A stretch of DNA of 10,923 bases from CAYRVF01 sp964427535 (lineage in GTDB: Bacteria; Chloroflexota; Ktedonobacteria; Ktedonobacterales; JADMIN01), in the NCBI GenBank assembly GCA_964427535.1, contig CAYRVF010000147.1, positions 1-10,923 on the forward strand, given 5' to 3'. Below the pieces are notes generated by a model. The model made no database searches, had not been told where the DNA came from, and was given only the letters and a program-made list of their open reading frames with translations. Every line of letters starts with the position of its first letter. Position 1 is the stretch's first letter. This document shows positions 1-5,824 of this stretch, piece after piece. Made by a program: the position numbers and the translations under genes.

Positions 1-14
1 CGGGCCGCGGTGTC

Positions 15-147
15 GGGGGCCTCACCCCCAGCCCCTCTCCCTGCGGGGAGAGGGGAGGTCGCTTAGTGAGACCGATCTCCGCAGGACACGAGCGCGACTC
101 CCCCTTCCCCTTGCGAGGGGAAGGGGGCTGAGGGGATGAGGCCCCCG
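15..147. repeat. Compound nested palindromic intergenic repeat
   Basis: This stretch downstream of the M32 gene holds two perfect hairpins inside an outer inverted repeat. Hairpin A has 10-bp arms at 32-41 and 46-55 (CCCCTCTCCC / GGGAGAGGGG) with a TGCG loop. Hairpin B has 11-bp arms at 100-110 and 117-127 (CCCCCTTCCCC / GGGGAAGGGGG) with a six-base loop. The outer arms are about 15-35 and 123-146, both reading GGGGGCCTCA inward, with one mismatch and a two-base insertion. Strand asymmetry into C-runs and G-runs is strong. Similar CCCTCTCCC...GGGAGAGGG palindromes are known as dispersed intergenic repeats in many bacteria. There is no coding sequence and no transposase. I infer a non-autonomous, MITE-like or REP-like element. 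It could also work as a factor-dependent 3' end for the carboxypeptidase transcript, which enters it from the right; no T-run follows, so it is not a canonical terminator. Confidence 0.7.
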
Positions 148-258
148 CGCAGAACCTCTCCCCTTAGCGGCAAGGGTCACTGAGGCGAGGGAGGTGCCGG
201 AAGGCGACGGACGACGCTTCCCAGCATACAGCATGAGGACGAGACGTGCGCTTCTACG

Positions 259-1815
259 CTACGCCAGCCCGTAGAGCCGCTCGAACTTCGTCGTGAGATA
301 GCGCGCGAAGTGCTGCGGATTGGGCGCCTCGCCCGTCACCTTCTCGATGAGTGTCGCCGGGATATACGTCGCGCCGTATTGATACATGTGCTCGCGCAGC
401 CAGTCAAGGATGAAGGCTGTATTGCCGCTCGCCAGCCGCTCATCGAAATCGGCGAACGTCGCGCGCAGCGTGGCGTAGATTTGCGCGGCGTAGAGATTGC
501 CAAGCGTGTATGTGGGAAAGTAGCCGAAGCCGCTCGTCCAGTGGACATCCTGCAGGATGCCTTCGCTGTCGGTGGACGGCTCGATGCCCAGATATTGCTT
601 GTACTTCGCGTTCCACATACCAGGGAGCGACTCCACCGCGACGTCGCCCTCGACCATCGCGCGCTCGAGCTCATAGCGGATGAGGATGTGCAGGTTGTAC
701 GTCACCTCGTCGGCCTCGATGCGGATGAGGCTCGGCCGCACGGTGTTCAGCGCGCGGGCGAACGCGGTCACATCCACAATGGCGAAGTGCTCGGCGAAGA
801 CCTCGCGCACCGTACCGTACTGTCCCTGCCAGAACGCCTCAGAGCGGCCGATGGGGTTCTCCCACAGTCGCGACTGCGACTCGTGCGCGCCAAGCGAGGC
901 GCCTCCCGCGACGGGGGTGCGGGCGAGAGTTGGCGCGGTGCCCTGCTCGTAGAGCGCGTGTCCGCCCTCGTGAATCGCCGCCATCAGCGCGGCCGAGACC
1001 AAATGCGGGTCGGGGTTGACCGTGACGCGCACATCATACGGGCTGCCGAAGTCGGTGGTGAAGGGGTGCGGTGAGCGGGCGATGCCGCCGCGCGCGAAGT
1101 CGTAGCCAATGGCCCGCAGCAGCGCCTCGCTCAGACGCATCTGCTGCTCTGGCGGGAAGTCGCCATGCAGCGGAGCGTCGTCCAGCGTGTAGCCGCTCGA
1201 CTGGATGCGTCGCAGCAGCGTCGTGCTGACCTCGCGGACGGTGGCGAAGAGCGGATCGAGTTGATCGGTCGTCATGCCCGGCTCATACTGGTCGAGCAAC
1301 GCGTTATAGCGGCTGCCAGTGTAGCCGTAGCGCTCCGCGACCTCACGTTGCAGGGCGATGGTCTTGGTGAGCCAGGGCGCGAACGAGGCGAAGTCGTTGT
1401 GCGCGCGCGCGCGGTGCCACGCCTCGAAGCTCGCCGCGCCGACGCGGGCCATTTCCTGCACGAGCCCCTTGGGCAGCTTCGTCGCGTGGTCGTATGCACG
1501 CCGGGCATGCCGCACCAGCCCACGATCCGCATCGGTGAAGGTCTCCGCGTCGATCTCGCGCGCCAACTCGGCGACGAGCGTGCCGATGCGCGGCGCGGTG
1601 ATCCGGTCGTGCAGCACGCCTTCGAGCGTGGCGAGTTGCTGGCCGCGAATCTCGCCCGCACCCTCAGGCAGCGCGGTGTTCTGGTCCCACCCTGCCAGCG
1701 AGCCGAGCGCCGAGAGGTCGGCGATCTCGTGCATCGCGTCGAGTAACTCGGAGATGCGGGTATCGCTATCGGTAAATGTCAGGGCTATATTTGACTCTGC
1801 GGCGGGTGTGCTCAC
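259..1815 (-). CDS. M32 family metallocarboxypeptidase (Taq/Pfu carboxypeptidase type)
   Basis: The 518-residue product matches the usual length of about 500 for peptidase family M32, cytosolic zinc (or cobalt) enzymes that remove C-terminal amino acids from peptides. The catalytic HEXXH motif is HEGGH at residues 282-286, and the third metal ligand is E312 in HESQSRLWEN (311-320). Other family signatures are visible: HPF at 250-252, DVRVT at 261-265, IRIEADEVTYNLH at 364-376 and WTSGFGYFPTYTLGN at 426-440. No signal peptide or membrane helix is seen, so it should be cytoplasmic, probably in peptide turnover. The start is a GTG at 1813-1815, preceded on the minus strand by the purine-rich GAGGGAGAGGACTA, which supplies a Shine-Dalgarno match. 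It is transcribed alone, divergent from the DinB-like gene, and ends before the repeat at 15-147. The family assignment is very secure; the physiological substrate is unknown. Confidence 0.96.
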   Translation of the reverse strand: MSTPAAESNIALTFTDSDTRISELLDAMHEIADLSALGSLAGWDQNTALPEGAGEIRGQQLATLEGVLHDRITAPRIGTLVAELAREIDAETFTDADRGLVRHARRAYDHATKLPKGLVQEMARVGAASFEAWHRARAHNDFASFAPWLTKTIALQREVAERYGYTGSRYNALLDQYEPGMTTDQLDPLFATVREVSTTLLRRIQSSGYTLDDAPLHGDFPPEQQMRLSEALLRAIGYDFARGGIARSPHPFTTDFGSPYDVRVTVNPDPHLVSAALMAAIHEGGHALYEQGTAPTLARTPVAGGASLGAHESQSRLWENPIGRSEAFWQGQYGTVREVFAEHFAIVDVTAFARALNTVRPSLIRIEADEVTYNLHILIRYELERAMVEGDVAVESLPGMWNAKYKQYLGIEPSTDSEGILQDVHWTSGFGYFPTYTLGNLYAAQIYATLRATFADFDERLASGNTAFILDWLREHMYQYGATYIPATLIEKVTGEAPNPQHFARYLTTKFERLYGLA

Positions 1816-1923
1816 TAGTCCTCTCCCTCAGCGTGAGACGCGTCGTCTCTGCCTGCCACACGGCCTGTATCGTATCATACGCGGGCCGGACGAAGAGCGT
1901 GGGCGCGAAGCGTGACACGTGAG

Positions 1924-1983
1924 GATGCAAGTCCGCACAGAGGGTCTTGCATCTCGCTACGCTGGCGTGATAGCGATCGCCAG
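1924..1983. promoter_or_regulatory. Two adjacent dyads in the M32/DinB divergent spacer
   Basis: Two inverted repeats lie 85-145 bases upstream of the DinB-like start. The first has perfect 8-bp arms GATGCAAG (1924-1931) and CTTGCATC (1946-1953) around a 14-base spacer. The second has 6-bp arms CTGGCG (1962-1967) and CGCCAG (1978-1983) around 10 bases. They may be operator half-sites for a dimeric regulator, or hairpins in a leader RNA. I see no convincing -35/-10 pair close by, so which gene they control is unclear. They are dyads by sequence; the function is inference. Confidence 0.35.
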
Positions 1984-2067
1984 ACGGTTGCGGTAGGGAC
2001 GGCACGATAGTGTTGGCTGCGTTCGTGTGCATCGCCACACCGCGGACATCTGGGAAGGGAGAGACCG

Positions 2068-2535
2068 ATGACGAGTTCGACCGAGCCGAGCACTGTGGTT
2101 GAACGGCTACGAGTCATACCACCGCGGCTTGCGGGCGTATTGAAGGGACGTCCTCAGGCCGAATTCGACGTCGTACCCGCACCGGATATGTGGTCGCTCG
2201 CCGAGATTCTCGCCCACATACGCGCCAGCAACGACATTGTCGCATATCGGGCATACATGATTCTGGCTCGCGACAATCCGCCCTTGCCAGCCCTCGACGA
2301 GCGACGCTGGGCAGTGATCGCCGGCTACGCGCGGAGGGACGTGCTCGACTCCCTGGAGACGTACGCGCGACAGCGCGAGGAACTGGTTCAGATGCTCGCG
2401 CGTCTGGCAGCTGAAGACTGGCAGCGAACAGGCATGCACGAGCAGCGCGGCAAGGTCACGCTGCTCGATGTGCTGACAACGCTGGTCGAGCACGAGGAGG
2501 AGCATCTGGCGCAGATCGAGATGACCATAGCATGA
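2068..2535 (+). CDS. DinB-like four-helix bundle metal-binding protein
   Basis: The 155-residue product has the DinB/YfiT-like pattern: an N-terminal helix, then WSLAEILAHI at residues 42-51, and a C-terminal histidine motif VEHEEEHLAQI at 140-150. The likely metal-binding triad is H50, H142 and H146, as in the family. These are small cytosolic four-helix bundles that bind a divalent metal. Characterised relatives are thiol-dependent transferases (for example bacillithiol or mycothiol S-transferases and maleylpyruvate isomerase), but most members have no known reaction and the substrate here cannot be read from sequence. The ATG at 2068 follows AAGGGAG (2055-2061) at a six-base spacing, which supports this start. 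It is a single gene, divergent from the carboxypeptidase and convergent with cydB. The fold assignment is confident; the function is open. Confidence 0.88.
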   Translation: MTSSTEPSTVVERLRVIPPRLAGVLKGRPQAEFDVVPAPDMWSLAEILAHIRASNDIVAYRAYMILARDNPPLPALDERRWAVIAGYARRDVLDSLETYARQREELVQMLARLAAEDWQRTGMHEQRGKVTLLDVLTTLVEHEEEHLAQIEMTIA

Positions 2536-2565
2536 GATCACCTATGGTCGGGTGCCCGCCTCATG

Positions 2566-2590
2566 TTTCCCCGTCCCCTCGCGAGGGAAA
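2566..2590. repeat. Palindrome between convergent genes, possible bidirectional transcript end
   Basis: The perfect 12-bp palindrome CCCTCGCGAGGG (2576-2587) sits between the converging DinB-like and cydB genes, 40 bases past the former's stop and 32 past the latter's. TTTCCC (2566-2571) and GGGAAA (2585-2590) give an alternative pairing. CATGT (2563-2567) and ACATG (2602-2606) could add an outer stem. No U-run follows on either strand, so a classical intrinsic terminator is not supported. The C-run and G-run style resembles the palindromes at 15-147 and 8384-8509. Confidence 0.45.
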
Positions 2591-2619
2591 AGGCGAGCGG
2601 GACATGGCGTCATCAACCG

Positions 2620-4062
2620 CTACAGCGTCCCGTCGCTCCCGTCGGGAACGTCGAGGACGAGGCGCGCGACGCGTCTCTCGCCGCCGCGTGTGCCGTTAGT
2701 CTCGCCACGAGCACGCAGCCGCCTCCGGATGCCGCGCCGCTGCAGCCAGTCCGAGAGGGCCGGCCAGGCCACGAGCGCGACCGCGACCACACCTACTAAC
2801 GGCGCGGGCAGTTTCGTTGATGTCTGCCCGAGTTCGCGTCTGGGTCCGTTTGTAGCGTGCTCGACACGTTCCTTGGCGTCAGTTTTCACAGCTTCCTTCG
2901 CTTTCTTCGTCAGCACGCGTGGGTGTGTCGGCTTGATCCGTTCGAGACCAAGCATCGCGCGCCAGTTGAGCAGCGACTCCTCCTCGGTATGCAGCGCCCA
3001 CTCGTCGGCGGTCGTCGCGGGCTGGCGCGCCGTCCCCTGGAAGACATGAATGAGGAAAACGAACGACGGCAGAATGATCGCGTTGCCGACGATGAACGAG
3101 ACCGTCACGGCAAGCTGCACCGATGGCGGCGAGGCCGAGTTCTGGATGGTCAGATCGGGAACGATGAGGTACGGGAACATCGAGATGCCCCAGGCGCCGA
3201 GAATGAGCGTCACCTCCAGCCCCACAAGCGTGCGCGCGACAGTGAAGTAGCCGACCAACAGCGCCGCGGCGGTCAGCAGGCCGACGAGGACGGCCGCCAA
3301 CCCGAACGGCAGCGCGCGGGTCGTCAGGTTGTGCCACAGATACGGCGCCTCTTTGCTTGCGAAGTACGCGGTTACGGCGCCAATCAGGGCAGTGAACGCG
3401 CCAGCCACCAGCGCGCGCGTGCGGAACAACAGCAGCAGATCGTGCTCGTGCTTGCGTTTGTTCTGCACGGTCATGTAGGTCGCGGCGAGTACGGAGCAGA
3501 TGCCGACGGCGAAGAGCCCGGCGCTCAGGCAGAACGGCGTCGTCCAGCTCGTCCAGTAGTTCGCTACCACATGCCCGGCGATGTAGCGGATTCTCCCGCT
3601 GCTGACCGCCGCCGCCGCCGCGCCCAGAATGAACGGCGTGAGCAGGCTCACCGCGCCGAAGATGCGCGCGAAGCTCTCGAAGCTCGCCGGCAAGTTGACC
3701 AGCTTGCGAAAGAACCGCGTGTACTCAAATGACGCGCCGCGGAAGACGAAGCCGAGCAAGGCCATCGCCAGCGGATAGAAGAGCGCGACTGAGAGCGTGA
3801 AGAACACATTTGGGAAGGCCGTAAAGAGGCCGGTGACGAGAAAGACACTCCAGATCTCGTTGGCCTCCCAGATGGGGCCGATCGCCCCTTCCAGCGCTTC
3901 CTGCTCGCGGTTCTTTCGCCTGCCGAAGGTGAGCAGCGTCCAGATGCCCGCGCCGAAGTCGGCTCCGGCGAGCACGGCAAAGACGATGATCGCCAGCCAG
4001 AGGACGAAGGCGTTGAAATAGGCCAGAGGATCGGCGAGGATGCTGCTGCTACTTGGGATCAT
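2620..4062 (-). CDS. cydB: Cytochrome bd-type quinol oxidase subunit II, with C-terminal extension
   Basis: CydB pairs with CydA in the membrane to form the bd-type terminal oxidase, which oxidises quinol and reduces oxygen to water. The 480-residue product begins with FVLWLAIIVFAVLAGADFGAG (about residues 19-39), matching the family's first helix and its D-F-G motif. The hallmark GP-W-x-x-NE-W follows as GPIWEANEIW (62-71), with E66 where most members have Asp and Ala where most have Gly. A later hallmark, FPYLIVPDLTIQNSASP, lies at 296-312. Eight membrane helices fit within residues 16-343. CydB proteins are usually about 330-380 residues; here about 136 more (345-480) follow, including a charged stretch, a possible ninth helix at 418-437 and an Arg-rich tail. 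The start is the ATG at 4060-4062, which overlaps the cydA stop in the sequence ATGA, so translation is probably coupled. The frame stays open 180 codons further upstream, but that part lies inside cydA and is not real. Confidence 0.94.
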   Translation of the reverse strand: MIPSSSSILADPLAYFNAFVLWLAIIVFAVLAGADFGAGIWTLLTFGRRKNREQEALEGAIGPIWEANEIWSVFLVTGLFTAFPNVFFTLSVALFYPLAMALLGFVFRGASFEYTRFFRKLVNLPASFESFARIFGAVSLLTPFILGAAAAAVSSGRIRYIAGHVVANYWTSWTTPFCLSAGLFAVGICSVLAATYMTVQNKRKHEHDLLLLFRTRALVAGAFTALIGAVTAYFASKEAPYLWHNLTTRALPFGLAAVLVGLLTAAALLVGYFTVARTLVGLEVTLILGAWGISMFPYLIVPDLTIQNSASPPSVQLAVTVSFIVGNAIILPSFVFLIHVFQGTARQPATTADEWALHTEEESLLNWRAMLGLERIKPTHPRVLTKKAKEAVKTDAKERVEHATNGPRRELGQTSTKLPAPLVGVVAVALVAWPALSDWLQRRGIRRRLRARGETNGTRGGERRVARLVLDVPDGSDGTL

Positions 4063-5447
4063 TCGAGTGCTCCACCGGCGGCGATCATTTCTTTGGGCTC
4101 GGCCGCCTTGCGCGTCTGTTGGCCGAGGCGCAACAGCAGCAGGGTCGTCGTCAAACCGAGCAGCACATACACACCGCTGAAGACGATGAACGAGATGTTG
4201 AGCCACGGCGCGACCTGCACCGCGTTGGCGGTGAGCACATAGCCGTAGACCGTCCAGGGCTGGCGGCCCATCTCGGTGACCATCCAGCCGCACTCCATCG
4301 CGATGAAGGTGGCGGGACCGAGCAAAATACCGCCCCAGAGCGTGAGCTTGCCGATCAGGCCGTACAGCGGCAGCGCGTCGTCGGTGAGGCTCTTGGCATT
4401 GGTGCGCCAGTTGCGCCAGACATTGCGGCCATAGAAGAACCAGAACCACGCGGTCATGACGGCGGCGGAGATGCCGAAGAAGAGCATGAGCTGCCAGCCG
4501 ACATGCACGAACTGGTACGGCGGCTGATAGAACGTAGGCACGGAGTCGAGCCCGAGCACGGGATGGTTGATATCGTGATAGCCCAGCCAGCTCAGCAGGC
4601 ACGGCACCTGCAAGGCGTACGCCACACTATGGCCGTGCGGAATGCCACCGAAGACCTCTGGCGCGCAGGTTTGCGTCTTGAAGTTCAGCTCCATCGCGGC
4701 CAGCTTGATGGGCTGGTAGTCAGCGACGATCTCGGCGTTGACATCGCCGACCCAGATTTGGACGGGAGCGACAATCGTGCCCAGCGCTATGCCGAGGAAG
4801 AAGCCGCGCTTAGTATACTCGGTGATGTGCCCGCGCAGCAGAGAGATGGCATAGACCGTGGCGATCCCGAACGCGGTCACCTCATAGGCGGCAAGCGTCA
4901 TATGGAACGTCTCGCTGGGCATGCTGGGATTGAGGATCGCGCCGATGGGGTCGATGCCGACGAGCTGGCCGTTGCGCATCTGAAAGCCGGAGGGCGTGTT
5001 CATCCAGGCGTTGGCCGAGACCACGAACATCGACGATGCCAGACCGCCGATCCACAGCGGCCACGAGCAGAGCCAGTGGGCGAGCGGTGAGAGGCGCTTC
5101 CAGCCGAAGAGATAGAGCCCGAGAAAGATGCCCTCGATGAAAAACGCAAAGGCTTCGAGCGCGAACGGGAGCCCGATAATCGCCCCAGAGAACTTCATGA
5201 AGTACGGCCAGAGCAGCCCCAGCTCGAACTCCAGAATCGTCCCTGAGACGGCGCCGATGGCATAGAGAATGGTGAAGGCGATGCTCCACCGGCGGGCCAA
5301 TGCGTACCAGACCTGATCGCGCCGAAACAGACCGATGCCTTCCGCGATGCACATCATGAGCGGCAATCCGACGCCCAGGGCGGCGAACACGATGTGGAAG
5401 GCCAGCGAGATCCCCATCTGGGCGCGTGCGGAGTTGAGCTGATCCAT
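4059..5447 (-). CDS. cydA: Cytochrome bd-type quinol oxidase subunit I, CIO-like
   Basis: CydA carries the hemes and the quinol site of the bd oxidase. The 462-residue product has the family landmarks: H18 (E. coli H19, high-spin heme ligand), E98 and E105 (E99 and E107, proton path), H182 (H186, heme b558 ligand), K248 and E253 in the quinol-loop start (K252 and E257), M321 in WQLMLFFG (M393, second b558 ligand) and GRQPW at 394-398 (R448 region). The E. coli pairings come from my own alignment by eye. The Q-loop is short, and Q319 stands where E. coli has R391; both features are typical of the cyanide-insensitive oxidase (CIO) branch. About nine membrane helices are visible. The ATG at 5445-5447 follows GAGGAAG on the minus strand at close spacing. 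It is the first gene of a cydA-cydB operon; no cydX, cydC or cydD is in the window. It is divergent from the FHA-ABC gene. Confidence 0.96.
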   Translation of the reverse strand: MDQLNSARAQMGISLAFHIVFAALGVGLPLMMCIAEGIGLFRRDQVWYALARRWSIAFTILYAIGAVSGTILEFELGLLWPYFMKFSGAIIGLPFALEAFAFFIEGIFLGLYLFGWKRLSPLAHWLCSWPLWIGGLASSMFVVSANAWMNTPSGFQMRNGQLVGIDPIGAILNPSMPSETFHMTLAAYEVTAFGIATVYAISLLRGHITEYTKRGFFLGIALGTIVAPVQIWVGDVNAEIVADYQPIKLAAMELNFKTQTCAPEVFGGIPHGHSVAYALQVPCLLSWLGYHDINHPVLGLDSVPTFYQPPYQFVHVGWQLMLFFGISAAVMTAWFWFFYGRNVWRNWRTNAKSLTDDALPLYGLIGKLTLWGGILLGPATFIAMECGWMVTEMGRQPWTVYGYVLTANAVQVAPWLNISFIVFSGVYVLLGLTTTLLLLRLGQQTRKAAEPKEMIAAGGALE

Positions 5448-5824
5448 GCCACTTCCTCATATCACCGCGCGTTGGAGAGCGCATCCTCTGCGTTCCGTCG
5501 CACGGCACTGACGACAGACGCGGGCCTCGCCGCCAGCGTCTGCGTCCCGGCGATTCGCAGATGGTGTTCCGAAAGCCGGACGTGTCACGGCAAGATGTAC
5601 TGCACTGTGATATTTCTACCCCTGTGGAAGTCTCGCTTCATGATCGGATGCTGTCGGGGTGGAGGAGGCGTCCGCCCGGTGTGGTGAAGCCTGGCCTGCA
5701 ATTTGCCATAGAGCGAATGGAGGTTCCGTGGCGACCGCCCGCTGTGCATGCGACGGAAGGACGACGTGACGCATGGGCGTGGAGGATGGACGGTGGGTAC
5801 CCGGACCAAGGAGGGTTTCGCATC
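5448..5824. other. Divergent intergenic region between cydA and the FHA-ABC gene
   Basis: These 377 bases should hold the promoters of both the cydAB operon and the transporter. I see no gene here: an open frame runs through the right-hand half in phase with the transporter, but it has no ribosome site and no recognisable domain. One 7-bp dyad, CAGACGC (5515-5521) and GCGTCTG (5536-5542), lies 68-95 bases upstream of cydA and could be an operator. A weak -10-like TGATATTTC is at 5608-5616 on the plus strand, without a good -35. I cannot assign a promoter with confidence on either strand. Confidence 0.5.
5808..5815 (+). promoter_or_regulatory. Strong ribosome binding site fixing the FHA-ABC start
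   Basis: AAGGAGGG is a near-perfect Shine-Dalgarno sequence ending nine bases before the ATG at 5825-5827. The same frame stays open upstream to a possible start at 5561, but no earlier start has a comparable site. The ATG near 5786 has GGAGG directly abutting it, which is too close. This decides the 844-residue start. Confidence 0.8.

Noticed and set aside
310..1074. Open frame on the plus strand opposite the M32 gene.
   Set aside because: The opposite strand has the complete HEGGH carboxypeptidase; this frame has no motif.
1973..1980. AGCGATCGC-type site resembling the cyanobacterial HIP1 octamer.
   Set aside because: Only one copy was noticed, and it overlaps a dyad; HIP1 is meaningful only when highly repeated.
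4460..4525. H315 of CydA as a His replacement of the second heme b558 ligand.
   Set aside because: Aligning WQLMLFFG with the E. coli FRIM helix and matching the ligand offset places M321 at the Met position, so the usual ligand is kept.
4060..4602. A 180-codon upstream extension of the cydB frame.
   Set aside because: It lies wholly inside cydA, is Arg/His/Ala-rich with no domain, and the ATG at 4060-4062 begins the conserved CydB sequence.
4053..5090. Long open frame on the plus strand opposite cydA.
   Set aside because: Arg/Asp/Glu/His-rich composition typical of an antisense shadow of a GC-rich membrane protein gene; no ribosome site or domain.
5561..5824. An 88-codon N-terminal extension of the FHA-ABC protein.
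   Set aside because: No ribosome site precedes the earlier start, there is no recognisable domain, and a near-perfect site precedes the ATG at 5825.
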